Of a stretch of 64,000 nucleotides of DNA, positions 27,785 to 36,962 are shown piece by piece; within the stretch, counting starts at the first letter, position 1; each line of letters starts with the position of its first letter. The position numbers and the translations under genes were made by a program. The notes under the pieces are model-generated. The model saw only the letters and a list, made by a program, of their open reading frames with translations. It searched no databases and was not told the DNA's origin. The DNA is from JBNJFY01 sp051747265 (lineage in GTDB: Bacteria > Bacteroidota > Rhodothermia > Balneolales > Balneolaceae), in assembly GCA_051747265.1 (NCBI GenBank), contig JBNJFY010000002.1:372001-436000 (forward strand), in the 5' to 3' direction.

Positions 27785-27874
27785 AATTAAAGTGTGGAAC
27801 TGGATGGAGTTAACCTGAAACTCTAAAACTAATCAAGCCGGACAGAATTCAGCTTACGCTTTCAGCGATTATTT

Positions 27875-28642
27875 TTATTTAAACCAATTGAAGCTTTTCT
27901 TCCACAAAGCTTTAAAATCCGGGCCACTCATTGGTTCATAATTTTTAGGCCATTCACCTTCAACCTGAATTAACACCCTCTCTTGAGAAGGTGCTGGTGC
28001 TGGATTCACTTTCACCACTTTCGCATTAATTTTCATTGGATCTTCTGAAATACAATCCAAAATATCATTCACCAAAAACCTTGGTGTCCATCCAACCATA
28101 CAATAATCATCAGTCAACAATTGTACAGCTACACCTGTTGCTGGATTATTCAGTTCAATCGACACTCCAAGTTTCTCTCCTTTTTCAAGAACCTGAACTC
28201 TTTTCTTTGAGTGTTTATTGACATATCTCCATCCTCTCAAAAAGAAACGAGTGCAAAATTCTCCTTTGTCATTTTTTGAGATTTTAGGAAATACTTCCAG
28301 ATTGTCAGTACGTCTGGTTCCACCAGATACTTCTAGAATTGAAATCGGATCAGCATTTGATTCATCCAAATCAAGTTGCTCTAAGTACGATCTAAATTCA
28401 TCTCGCCCTTGGTTTATGACCCGATTCTTGAAAAGCGGAAATAATTCTGACGAAATATATCGTTTCTCAAAATCGGGAAATGCATCTAATGGTTGGAAAC
28501 CAGCCTCTTTTTTTGCTCGCTCTGCACCTTTGATATAACCGAACTTAAAAATTGGTTCTTTTATATCTGCATCTAACCTACCAATTGGAAACCATCTTCT
28601 GGTTTTACCTTTATCTTGCCAAGCTAAATAGAGAGTCTTCAT
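27875..28642 (-). CDS. HipA N-lobe (HipS-like) fused to a HIRAN domain
   Basis: The 255-residue protein starts 4 bp inside the upstream kinase gene (ATGA overlap), showing translational coupling. Residues 18-118 resemble the N-terminal subdomain of HipA (IGRLDAD, FKFGY, SELFPLFKNRVI, DPISILEVSGG, LEVFP), the part that is a separate protein, HipS, in tripartite HipBST systems. Residues about 128-235 look like a HIRAN domain: RFFLRGWRYV, LEKGEKLGVSIELNNPATGVAVQL, VGWTPRFL. HIRAN domains of eukaryotic HLTF bind 3' DNA ends. The gene is visibly AT-rich compared with its neighbours. The combined architecture is read from motifs and needs profile confirmation. Confidence 0.72.
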   Translation of the reverse strand: MKTLYLAWQDKGKTRRWFPIGRLDADIKEPIFKFGYIKGAERAKKEAGFQPLDAFPDFEKRYISSELFPLFKNRVINQGRDEFRSYLEQLDLDESNADPISILEVSGGTRRTDNLEVFPKISKNDKGEFCTRFFLRGWRYVNKHSKKRVQVLEKGEKLGVSIELNNPATGVAVQLLTDDYCMVGWTPRFLVNDILDCISEDPMKINAKVVKVNPAPAPSQERVLIQVEGEWPKNYEPMSGPDFKALWKKSFNWFK

Positions 28643-29532
28643 TTTAACAGGTCGGTTAGTTTTTTTTGATTAATCTCAAGAATTTTAAGTGCAAATTTTT
28701 TTTCTGTTTCTGATATAAACGGCTCCGGTATCTCTTCTAATATAGTTTCAAATTGATTGATATCTAAACAACCCACTCTTTCCAACCATGGGGAATATCT
28801 CTCAGGCTCATTAGAATGTGCATATTTCACTAATTCAAAAGGATTTAATCCCTTTCTATCATCCGAGCTATTATAAATCGCACCTAGACCCTTTTTAATG
28901 TAGTTATCAACTCGGTTTTCCTTCATTAGTAACTCTCTTTTTTCATCCAATAGTTCACGCCCTAAAGATGATGCATGATCAAAAGTTGGCGCGATGACAT
29001 GATGTGTTTGCTTTTTTTCATCAGACCATTTCAAAAAAGCCCAATTTTCATGATGTCGGTCAGTATTTCCAATAAGTCCATCCAATACTATGTAACCAGC
29101 AAACTGTTTTAAAGCCCTTTGACTTTCTGACTCATTGCCAACTTTATTGATTGCTTCCTTAATATTATCATACGTGTGATCGCTTTGGCCATATCTTTTC
29201 TCCTTCTTATACCCTAATACTCGACCAGCTAGAATTTCATTTCCGTGGATAAGTTCGGGCCTTTTTCCTCTATTAATAAAGGACTTTGAGCATGAGCCAT
29301 TGACCTCACCAAAACGTGCTAATTCTACCTGAGCATGATGAATCTCTAATAATCTGGCTATCTCAGCAGCAACTTTCTCTGCCCAATGTTCACCGGTATT
29401 TTTGCGTGGAATTTTGAATAACCAATCTTGCTCATCCTCATCTTCACCAATGGTTACCCAAAACTTTGATTTGGACCCTAATTGCTCAGTTTCGAGAACT
29501 TGATCATCTGTAATTTCTAGTATTTTATACAT
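28639..29532 (-). CDS. HipA-type Ser/Thr kinase lacking the N-terminal subdomain
   Basis: The 297-residue protein has the HipA kinase core: ATP Lys40 in DWLFKIPR, alphaC-like VAAEIARLLEI, catalytic GNTDRHHENW with Asp158, and a DFG-like FDHASS with Asp185. HipA kinases phosphorylate glutamyl- or tryptophanyl-tRNA synthetase and act as toxins. The N-terminal subdomain of HipA is missing here and appears in the next gene instead, overlapped by 4 bp. No HipB-type antitoxin is directly adjacent, although a CI-like regulator lies 1 kb further. AT-rich composition and tRNA-Phe proximity suggest horizontal transfer. It starts 2 bp after the methyltransferase remnant. Confidence 0.82.
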   Translation of the reverse strand: MYKILEITDDQVLETEQLGSKSKFWVTIGEDEDEQDWLFKIPRKNTGEHWAEKVAAEIARLLEIHHAQVELARFGEVNGSCSKSFINRGKRPELIHGNEILAGRVLGYKKEKRYGQSDHTYDNIKEAINKVGNESESQRALKQFAGYIVLDGLIGNTDRHHENWAFLKWSDEKKQTHHVIAPTFDHASSLGRELLDEKRELLMKENRVDNYIKKGLGAIYNSSDDRKGLNPFELVKYAHSNEPERYSPWLERVGCLDINQFETILEEIPEPFISETEKKFALKILEINQKKLTDLLK

Positions 29533-29534
29533 TA

Positions 29535-29996
29535 TTACATGGCGTTCAATTTCTCACCCAGATAGTTCTTCAAATTCCACTTCTTGGACGTATCCAAAGC
29601 CCGCTCTAGGCATATAAATTTGAGCTCATCAATTCCTTTAAAGTGCTATACGGTTTGCTCTTGGAGTTCGCCATCTAAGCAAACCAACGCTTTTCGATTG
29701 GGGTCTTGAGCCAAATAGATTTTGTTCTTCTCAAACTGATCTTGCTCTTGGATAGTATAATTTAGCATAAAGCCATTTTTGAGCAATACTTCATCCAGTA
29801 TGTCCTGTTCATTGAACATGGTTTGCATGTTAGACTCTTTTTCAGCGATGTACTGTTTGAGGGCGGTCACATTCTCTTCTTGTGATTGCTCCGGGTCGGG
29901 AATAAAGTCTACACGGGGGAAATTGGACTTCGCTAAATTATATACCTTGAAACCGGTATCTAGTGATTGGGGGTTTTCGCCGTATCCATTAATCAC
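29535..29996 (-). pseudogene. Remnant of type III restriction-modification DNA methyltransferase (Mod), C-terminal part
   Basis: An open frame of 154 codons interrupted by one TAG (complement of 29646-29648). Before it: GFKVYNLAKSNFPRVDF ... EQDILDEVLLKNGFMLN ... ALVCLDGEL; after it the same frame continues HFKGIDELKFICLERALD to a TAA at 29535-29537. This matches the C-terminal region of type III Mod enzymes. The catalytic part (DPPY, FxGxG) and the res subunit are absent, and a stop codon lies just upstream of the first codon, so the gene is 5'-truncated as well. It is not expected to be active. Confidence 0.65.
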
Positions 29997-30051
29997 CCGT
30001 TAATTTCTATCTATGGTTAAATAGCCAATATGTTTGTAGCATTCAAAATAC

Positions 30052-30089
30052 AAAAGGCCAACACGTTGCGGTGCAACATGTTGACCTTT
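30052..30089 (-). terminator. Terminator-like hairpin after tRNA-Phe
   Basis: A long imperfect hairpin, AAAGGCCAACACGTTGC / GCAACATGTTGACCTTT, 7 bp beyond the 3' end of tRNA-Phe. On the minus strand it is followed by TTTTGTATTTT. Confidence 0.7.
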
Positions 30090-30096
30090 AAGTGCG

Positions 30097-30169
30097 TGGG
30101 ACCGGGCGGAATCGAACCGCCGACACTACGATTTTCAGTCGTATGCTCTACCAACTGAGCTACAGTCCC
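30097..30169 (-). tRNA. tRNA-Phe (anticodon GAA)
   Basis: A 73-nt tRNA. The acceptor stem GGGACTG pairs with CGGTCCC (one U-G pair) and the discriminator is A. D arm TAGCTCAGTTGGTAGAGCA, anticodon loop CTGAAAA between TACGA/TCGTA (GAA), T arm GGCGG-TTCGATT-CCGCC. CCA is not encoded. Its 3' end faces the accessory islet at 27.9-30.0 kb, the usual side for tRNA-targeted insertions. Confidence 0.95.
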
Positions 30170-30247
30170 AGACCCTCTGTTAAGAGAAGGCAAATATAAG
30201 AGGTTGGATTTCTACTTCCAAAGAAAATCTATATCCCACCTGATCCA

Positions 30248-31990
30248 CTAATCAAAGTGTTCAATACAGCGATCTTTGTTTACGTGAATATCCTTTAATC
30301 GTATTTGCAAGGATCGTTTTCCATTCCAATGATTTTCTTCCAATACATAGGCCAAGTCGATGGAACCCTTCGGGCAATTCCGCAGCGCGGGCAGATATTC
30401 GTGCATGTTAAAGCCGATCACGTCAAATACCCCAGATCCGTTATGTTTTACTTTCATTTTGAGGTGGCCGCTGCCTACAATGGTGGGAATACCCACAATC
30501 TCAACACCCTTGCTGACAAAAACCGGACGCATATTCTGCGGACCAAAAGGCTCAAACTGACTGAGCAGTTTCCAGAAGCGTAAATCCACCTCACTCAAAT
30601 CCAATTGGGCATCGATAGTCAGCTCGGGCTCAAATTCCGCATCCAGATCATTCATCCGACGTTGCACGATAGCATTCAACCGTTCCCGAAACTCCTCCAG
30701 GTTTTCAGGTGGCAAGGTCATACCCGCCGCGTATTGATGGCCGCCGAACTGCTCCAGGAGATCCTCACACTCTTTTAAAGCATTATAAATATTGAATCCC
30801 TTAATGCTGCGCGCGGATCCTTTAATTTTACCATCCACCGTACTCAGCATGATCGCCGGGCGATAAAACTGATCCACCAAACGGGAGGCCACGATACCAA
30901 TTACCCCCAAGTGCCATTCGGGATTGTGTAAGACCACCGTAGCCGTAGATTCAATATCATACAAACGCTCAACCTGATCCACGGCTTCTTCCATGGTGCT
31001 AGAATCCTTATCGCGGCGCTTGATGTTGATGGATTCCAGCTGCTGAGCATACCCCATCGCTTCCGCTCTAGATTCCGCAATAAGCAATTGTACCGCTTTC
31101 TTGGCATCCCCCATTCGGCCAGCCGCGTTGATCCGAGGCCCTATGGAAAACACGATATTAGACGTGGATATATGACCTGGCTTCAGCTTAATGAGATCCA
31201 GCAACCCTTTTAACCCGGTTCTAGGCTCATTATTGATCAGGTGTAGCCCTTCGCGCATCAGTACCCGGTTCTCGTTCACAATAGGTACAATGTCGGAAGC
31301 AATAGAAATGGCTACCAAATCCAGAAACTTAAATGCGACATTCTGGGGCAATCCCAATTTGTCACATGTAGCCTGGATCAATTTAAACCCGACTCCAGCG
31401 CCCGATAAACCATCAAATGGGTAATCACAATCCGGACGTTTGGGATCCAGCACAGCGACACACTCCGGAATTTGCTCGCCCACCGTATGGTGATCGCAAA
31501 TGATCAGGTCAATGCCTTTTTGGCGGGCGTATTTGGCTTCTTCGACCGCGGTAATTCCACAATCGATAGATACGATCAGATCAGCATCTTCCTGAATCGC
31601 ATATTCAATGCCCTCGGGATTGATTCCATATCCTTCTTTAAAGCGATGGGGAATGTAGTAATCCACATCCACACCAAAATCCTTCAAAAAAGTATAGAGC
31701 ATAGCTGTAGACGTGGTGCCATCTACATCGTAATCGCCATACACTAAAATTTTCTCGCGATTTCGGACCGCTTCCGCCAACCGGGTAGCCCCCAACTCCA
31801 TATCCTTCATCATATAAGGATCATGAAGCATAGAAAGTTCAGGACGGAAAAAAGTTTTGGCGGTATTGAAACTGTTAATACCGCGTATAGCCAGCAAACG
31901 GGCTATCACCGGCGGTACATTTAACTGATCTTGTAACGCATGGACGGACTTCTCCCTCTCAGGTTTCGCATAAACCCATTGAAATGGCAT
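30248..31990 (-). CDS. recJ: Single-stranded-DNA-specific exonuclease RecJ
   Basis: The 580-residue protein degrades ssDNA 5' to 3' in recombination and mismatch repair. DHH-family motifs are visible: YGDYDVDGTTSTAML (about 80-94), VSIDCGI, ICDHHTVGE, and GLSGAGVGFKL. The DHHA1 domain contains SARSIKGFNIYNAL and QFGGHQYAAGMTL. An OB-like C-terminal domain follows. Length is the family norm. It is 78 bp upstream of tRNA-Phe on the same strand. Confidence 0.95.
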   Translation of the reverse strand: MPFQWVYAKPEREKSVHALQDQLNVPPVIARLLAIRGINSFNTAKTFFRPELSMLHDPYMMKDMELGATRLAEAVRNREKILVYGDYDVDGTTSTAMLYTFLKDFGVDVDYYIPHRFKEGYGINPEGIEYAIQEDADLIVSIDCGITAVEEAKYARQKGIDLIICDHHTVGEQIPECVAVLDPKRPDCDYPFDGLSGAGVGFKLIQATCDKLGLPQNVAFKFLDLVAISIASDIVPIVNENRVLMREGLHLINNEPRTGLKGLLDLIKLKPGHISTSNIVFSIGPRINAAGRMGDAKKAVQLLIAESRAEAMGYAQQLESINIKRRDKDSSTMEEAVDQVERLYDIESTATVVLHNPEWHLGVIGIVASRLVDQFYRPAIMLSTVDGKIKGSARSIKGFNIYNALKECEDLLEQFGGHQYAAGMTLPPENLEEFRERLNAIVQRRMNDLDAEFEPELTIDAQLDLSEVDLRFWKLLSQFEPFGPQNMRPVFVSKGVEIVGIPTIVGSGHLKMKVKHNGSGVFDVIGFNMHEYLPALRNCPKGSIDLAYVLEENHWNGKRSLQIRLKDIHVNKDRCIEHFD

Positions 31991-32538
31991 AACATTATAT
32001 TTCTTTGTTTTCTTTTCATGAAGAGGTAGGGGGCGATCAAACCCACCAACCAGCGTTTAAATTTATAATAATCAGCTAATTCACTAGCAAGATACATAAC
32101 TACAAGGTAGTAACGGATTTCTAATTTTAACATTATGTCTTACCAAAGCTAACCGCCAAGCAATAAATGTATCTCTTATAAAGTAACGTATCCTAAACAC
32201 CAAACTAAACATATTCTCTTACGCAAGTCATCAGGATTACCTCTCATCCGGCGGCACCTTTTCAATTCAATGGGCTTCTAGCGTAGATTGCATTTTTTAA
32301 ACGGCCAACATTTTCAGATCTGGACTCAATTCTCTACCTTTTAAGCGCCCTCATCAAGGGTATGGAGAACGACGCTCTGAATATCAAATGTCGTTTATCT
32401 GGTAGTGATTCAGTCTTATTAAGGCTCATTACGTGCTGATTTTGGCACAACTGGTGAGCACATTGCCGGTGCGGTTGACGCGCCCCATGGTTTGCTGAAT
32501 CCGGATATAAATTTTTCTAACCAAGGTATTTTTGAATT
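31991..32538. other. 548-bp intergenic region between recJ and the leucine dehydrogenase gene
   Basis: No gene of convincing length on either strand. It contains a TAGGGGGCGATC motif at about 32027, similar to motifs at 18215, 35458 and 37721. A short open frame overlaps the ATG of the dehydrogenase but has no recognisable content. The region probably holds the divergent promoters of recJ and the dehydrogenase. Confidence 0.5.
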
Positions 32539-33699
32539 ATGAGCAACACCCAAACTATTACCGAAACCGAGACCAACTTTCCGGTTTTCGAAGCACTGGA
32601 ATCTCGTGAGCATGAACAGATCGTAGTTTGCTCTGAGCCCAGTGTTGGATTGCGAGCCATTATAGCAATTCATGATACAACGTTAGGCCCAGCTTTGGGT
32701 GGAACGCGCATGTGGAATTACGAGACCGAGCAAGACGCATTACGCGATGTGCTTCGACTCTCACGCGGCATGACCTACAAGGCGGCTATTTCCGGGCTCA
32801 ATCTGGGTGGCGGAAAAGCGGTGATCATTGGCGACCCCCAGAAAGATAAATCGGAAGCTTTATTCCGCGCATTTGGACGCTTTGTGGATGGTTTAGGTGG
32901 GCGCTATATCACCGCGGAAGATGTGGGTATCGATGTCATCAACATGGAATGGGTTCGGACGGAAACCAAGTACGTAACCGGTATTCCCGAAGCAGTAGGC
33001 GGCAGCGGCGATCCCTCCCCGGTAACTGCTTATGGGGTATACATGGGAATGAAAGCCTCTGCTAAAAAGGCCTATGGATCCGATTCACTGGAAGGCAAGA
33101 AAATTGCTATTCAGGGAGCCGGTCATGTAAGTTCCAATCTCGCGAAACTGCTCAGCAAAGAAGGCGCAGAGCTCTACATCAGCGATATTTTCGAAGACAA
33201 GGTAAACGCTGTAGCCAAAGAAACCGGCGCTCAAGTTGTTGACCCTGACGACATTTACGGTTTGAATGTAGACATCTTCAGTCCTTGTGCCCTGGGAGGA
33301 ATCATCAATGATGAAACCCTGGATATTTTAGATGTGGATATCATTGCCGGTGCCGCAAACAATGTACTGGATAATGAAGAGCGCCATGGCAAAATGATTC
33401 TGGACAGCGGTATTATTTACGCACCGGATTACGTCATTAACGCTGGTGGGTTAATCAATGTGGCCAACGAACTGGAAGGCTATAATGCCGATCGCGCCCA
33501 CGAACAAGCATCTCGTATTTATGATGTGATCCTGGATATTTTAAATCACTCCGAGGACAACAATATCCCCACCAATCAAGCTTCCAATGAATTAGCTGAA
33601 AAGCGCATTGAGCAGATTGGACGCATCAAGCAATTGTACAGCTCCAAGTCAAAGTTTTCCGGTCGACTTGGTGAAATGTATATGCGTGACCGCAGCTAA
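32539..33699 (+). CDS. Leucine/valine dehydrogenase (Glu/Leu/Phe/Val dehydrogenase family)
   Basis: The 386-residue NAD-dependent enzyme reversibly deaminates branched-chain amino acids to 2-oxo acids. Substrate-binding GPALGGTRMW and catalytic Lys in SRGMTYKAAISGLNLGGGKAVI are present, with the Asp in ITAEDVGI. The Rossmann domain has IAIQGAGHVSSNLAK-type glycines (AIQGAGHVSS). Length and motifs favour leucine dehydrogenase over glutamate dehydrogenase. A strong terminator follows the stop codon. Confidence 0.92.
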   Translation: MSNTQTITETETNFPVFEALESREHEQIVVCSEPSVGLRAIIAIHDTTLGPALGGTRMWNYETEQDALRDVLRLSRGMTYKAAISGLNLGGGKAVIIGDPQKDKSEALFRAFGRFVDGLGGRYITAEDVGIDVINMEWVRTETKYVTGIPEAVGGSGDPSPVTAYGVYMGMKASAKKAYGSDSLEGKKIAIQGAGHVSSNLAKLLSKEGAELYISDIFEDKVNAVAKETGAQVVDPDDIYGLNVDIFSPCALGGIINDETLDILDVDIIAGAANNVLDNEERHGKMILDSGIIYAPDYVINAGGLINVANELEGYNADRAHEQASRIYDVILDILNHSEDNNIPTNQASNELAEKRIEQIGRIKQLYSSKSKFSGRLGEMYMRDRS

Positions 33700-33723
33700 C
33701 CTTTTACAGCCTTCAACCAATAG

Positions 33724-33760
33724 AAAAAGCCCGATTCCGCGAAGGAATCGGGCTTTTTTT
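33724..33760 (+). terminator. Rho-independent terminator
   Basis: A perfect stem GCCCGATTCC / GGAATCGGGC with loop GCGAA and seven Ts, 25 bp after the dehydrogenase stop. The A-run on the other side allows it to act on the minus strand too. Confidence 0.95.
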
Positions 33761-33824
33761 AATACTATTCTAAAATTGGTTAGGCTACTCTCCGTTCATC
33801 TTGAGCCGAGAATGTTAGTATGAT

Positions 33825-33971
33825 TTATTCCGGACGAGGTGGATTCGTTCTGCCGTGGCCATGCACGTAAGAAGAATGATCAGAAGTGTTACTGCCCGGG
33901 GTAGCTACGCTTTTAATCACTACCGCGAAAGTAATGAGAAAACCGATTCCTACCGCTAATTGCGCAATCAT
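33825..33971 (-). CDS. Small predicted membrane protein, 48 residues
   Basis: An ATG-initiated frame of 48 codons: a hydrophobic segment (MIAQLAVGIGFLITFAVVIK) followed by a short soluble tail with His residues (SYVHGHGRTNPPRPE). One N-terminal membrane span is plausible. No family recognised. It lies in the otherwise empty 0.7-kb gap between the dehydrogenase and Hsp33 genes, pointing back at the bidirectional terminator. It could be a chance frame, but the hydrophobic pattern argues for a real small protein. Confidence 0.5.
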   Translation of the reverse strand: MIAQLAVGIGFLITFAVVIKSVATPGSNTSDHSSYVHGHGRTNPPRPE

Positions 33972-34411
33972 ATAAAATATATTGGTTCATGTTTAAGCGG
34001 AGGACATAAACTGAACCGCTGCCTCTTTATTACTGACTTAAAAAATTCCAACCCATACCGGGCCTACTTCTTTAAGTCCAGACTAGCGAAATTGTCATCC
34101 ACTCAGGGGCCGTTCCCCGAAAAACGCCTCAACTTACAAAGTTGACTGGAATCTGCAAATAAAATCTGAAGTACTAAATTTCCGGGATGATATACCCATT
34201 ATTTGCCCTCAAAACGCAAGTGGGTGCACAGTAAAAGCGTGGGGGCGGAGGTAGCTTATCAATAGCTATACAATTTTACCAATCGCTTTCGTTGTAGTTA
34301 GCTTTCTCGGCGGAGAGTAACATTTTCATTATCTTGTCCGCCCGATCACGGTACTCTAGATTTGCGCAAATTCACTACGCGAACTCCTCATTTGGGAATT
34401 CTAAACAGGTT
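33972..34411. other. Intergenic region upstream of hslO
   Basis: About 440 bp without a convincing gene. In-frame extension of hslO into this stretch (to 34334) lacks family similarity. I see no repeats or RNA structure here. Confidence 0.4.
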
Positions 34412-35317
34412 ATGATTACAAAAGAAGACTTTAAGTTCAAAGATCGCATGATTAAAGGGATTACCGAAGATGGCCATTTTCGGGTTTCTGTAGTTAAAAC
34501 CACCGATGTGGTAAAATCCGCCCGATCCCGGCATAATCTATCCTTGTTGAATACGGTTTTGTTGGGCCGCGCTTTGACTGGAACCATGTTGATGGCTTCG
34601 GAACTCAAAGGCGAAGAACGAATTCAGCTTCGTTTGGAAGGAAAAGGCCCGGTAAAATTGGTCATCGCGGAAGCCAACCGTGTTGGCGAGATTCGAGGCT
34701 ATGTGGCTCGCCCGCAAGCCCAACTGGACTACAGCGAAGGGGAGCCTTCGCTGAGTGAAGGATTGGGTGTAGGCATGCTCACCGTGCGCAAAACACTCTA
34801 TAATGAAGCCGATCCCCGCACCTCCGTTATTGAGCTACGCAAAAGCAATGTGACTGATGACTTGGCCTATTACATGGTTCAATCCGAACAAATTCCCTCT
34901 GCTATCTTACTGCATGTGGGGCTGGATGAGGATGGACAAATTACCGAAGCGGGTGGCGTGCTGGTTCAAAAAATGCCCGACGCTCCCCAAGAGCGCATCG
35001 ATCAACTGCAAGAACATTTGAAAGAGTTTCCGCGCATCGATGAGCTGCTGAGCAATGGGGTCTATATCGATGAAATTATGGAACAAGCCGTAGCGCCCTA
35101 TCCGGTTAAAGAGCTGGATCGCACTCCGGTTCATTTCTTTTGTCGCTGCAGTCGCGAGCGTTTTATCGATGCGTTAGCCATGCTCAATTACGATGAACTG
35201 CAAGAGATGAAAGATGAAGGCCAAGAGCTGGTGTGTCACTTCTGTGGAGAAAAATATCACGTGAGCAGCGACGAGCTTGAGGAAATAGCGCAACATGTTC
35301 AGGCGAAGATGAACTAA
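34412..35317 (+). CDS. hslO: Hsp33, redox-regulated chaperone
   Basis: The 301-residue holdase is activated by oxidative unfolding. The C-terminal zinc-binding Cys pairs CRC (FFCRCSRERF) and CHFC (LVCHFCGEKYHVS) are intact. The N-terminal core has GRALTGTMLMASELKGEERIQL and the GEIRGYV loop. The ATG at 34412, preceded by ACAGG, is chosen over an upstream in-frame start because family members begin about here. Confidence 0.93.
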   Translation: MITKEDFKFKDRMIKGITEDGHFRVSVVKTTDVVKSARSRHNLSLLNTVLLGRALTGTMLMASELKGEERIQLRLEGKGPVKLVIAEANRVGEIRGYVARPQAQLDYSEGEPSLSEGLGVGMLTVRKTLYNEADPRTSVIELRKSNVTDDLAYYMVQSEQIPSAILLHVGLDEDGQITEAGGVLVQKMPDAPQERIDQLQEHLKEFPRIDELLSNGVYIDEIMEQAVAPYPVKELDRTPVHFFCRCSRERFIDALAMLNYDELQEMKDEGQELVCHFCGEKYHVSSDELEEIAQHVQAKMN

Positions 35318-35636
35318 AGCACGCTTAGATCCATATTGGAACTGACTTGGGAATCTGCTATGATTAGATTAACCCGAATTATTCACGAGGAGGTACTAAC
35401 AAGACACTTAAATCATTATTATATAGTTACGTAACCAATGGTACAACATAGCCCAATTAGGGGGGCGAGTATTAGCTACGATATTTAGCTGTGCACTGCG
35501 TTGAATTAAAAATGGCTTACTCAGGATACTCCAGTAGCCTTCCGTCACCATTTTAACTTCGCCTTGTTCACAACTAAATTTCTTGGTGAATAATCCGGGT
35601 TAACTGGAGTTTTGGATTCTCAGGCAGCGTTTCATT
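35318..35636. other. 319-bp intergenic region upstream of NDH-2
   Basis: No gene seen. It contains TTAGGGGGGCGAG at about 35458, one of four similar G-rich intergenic motifs in the window. It probably holds the promoter of the NADH dehydrogenase gene. Confidence 0.4.
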
Positions 35637-36947
35637 ATGGATACCAAACGCCGAGTCGTAATTCTGGGTGGCGGGTTTGCGGGAATTTCCGCGGCCAAAG
35701 CTTTAAGCAAGGCTTCCCATACCGAGGTAACATTAGTAGATAAAACTAATCATCATCTTTTCCAGCCCCTACTTTATCAAGTAGCAACCGCGGCCTTGTC
35801 GCCGGGTGATATTGCTATTCCCATTCGATCGATTTTTTCGTCTACTCCCTCGGTTAAGGTGCTCATGGGGAATGTCATCGGGATTAGCCCGGCCCGTAAA
35901 AATGTAACCCTAGAAGATGGCCGAACCTTATCCTATGACGACCTAATTGTTGCCGTCGGAGCCCAATATTCCTACTTCGGAAATGATGAGTGGAAAGACC
36001 ACTCCGATACGCTAAAAACCCTTCCCGACGCCTTGGATTTGCGCGAGCAAATATTGACCTCCTTTGAACATGCCGAGCAAATTGATGATCCCCAAGAACG
36101 CAAACCATACACAACTTTTGCCGTGATAGGCGGAGGCCCAACCGGTGTAGAAATGGCAGGAGCCATTGCAGAGATTTCCAGCCGCACCCTGATGAAGGAT
36201 TTTCGATCATTAAATTCTGAGGATGTTTCCATCTACTTGATTGAAGCGGCCGATCGAATTTTAAATGGCTACCCCGAACATTTATCAGATTACGCCCACC
36301 ATACACTTGAATCAATGGGGGTTGACGTGTGGGTTAATCATCCGGTTAAAGAAATGGGCGAACAGAAAATTGTAGCGGCAGATAAAACCATTGAGGCCGA
36401 TAATATTATCTGGGCAGCCGGCGTGGTCGCTTCACCCCTTTTGGAACAACTACCCGGCGAACGTGATCGGGGTGGTCGAATTCATGTTGATGATCATTTA
36501 CGTTTACCGGATCACCCGGAAATTTTCGTACTGGGAGATGCCGCTCATGCTCTAGATGAACAGCAAAAGCCCTTGCCCGCCTTGGCCCCCGTTGCTCTTC
36601 AACAGGGACGGTATGTGGGTCGGATGATTCGCCAATATCCTGATTCCAGGCAACGTTCGCAATACAAGCCCTTTCGTTATATCGACAAAGGAACTATGTC
36701 AACCATAGGTCGCGCCAAAGCCGTGGCTTCCATTGGTGGATTTACCTTTACTGGATTATTCGCGTGGTTGATCTGGTCTTTCGTGCATATTTTCTTTCTA
36801 ATTGGGTTCCGCAATCGGTTTCGGGTGATGGCCGAGTGGATCTGGTATTATTTCACCTTCAAGCGAGGCGTTCGATTGATCACCCGGCGAACGCCCCCAG
36901 CAATTTTGCATGATCCGCAAAACCAGACTTCCGAGGCACCGGAATAG
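35637..36947 (+). CDS. ndh: Type II NADH:quinone oxidoreductase (NDH-2)
   Basis: The 436-residue flavoprotein passes electrons from NADH to quinone without pumping protons. It has the FAD-binding GGGFAGISAAKAL (about 11-23), the NADH-binding GGGPTGVEMAG (about 166-176), the FAD motif VLGDAAH and a quinone-site-like region ALAPVALQQGRYV. A C-terminal hydrophobic stretch (FTFTGLFAWLIWSFVHIFFLIG, about 370-391) anchors it to the membrane. The next gene starts 15 bp downstream. Confidence 0.92.
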   Translation: MDTKRRVVILGGGFAGISAAKALSKASHTEVTLVDKTNHHLFQPLLYQVATAALSPGDIAIPIRSIFSSTPSVKVLMGNVIGISPARKNVTLEDGRTLSYDDLIVAVGAQYSYFGNDEWKDHSDTLKTLPDALDLREQILTSFEHAEQIDDPQERKPYTTFAVIGGGPTGVEMAGAIAEISSRTLMKDFRSLNSEDVSIYLIEAADRILNGYPEHLSDYAHHTLESMGVDVWVNHPVKEMGEQKIVAADKTIEADNIIWAAGVVASPLLEQLPGERDRGGRIHVDDHLRLPDHPEIFVLGDAAHALDEQQKPLPALAPVALQQGRYVGRMIRQYPDSRQRSQYKPFRYIDKGTMSTIGRAKAVASIGGFTFTGLFAWLIWSFVHIFFLIGFRNRFRVMAEWIWYYFTFKRGVRLITRRTPPAILHDPQNQTSEAPE

Positions 36948-36962
36948 TCTTTTCAAAGCTCA

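Noticed and set aside
27604..30096. Complete tRNA-targeted genomic island
   Set aside because: No integrase and no duplicated tRNA-Phe 3' end was found at the far side, so only proximity is claimed.
31921..32133. 70-codon frame upstream of recJ
   Set aside because: It overlaps the recJ start in another frame and has no family signal.
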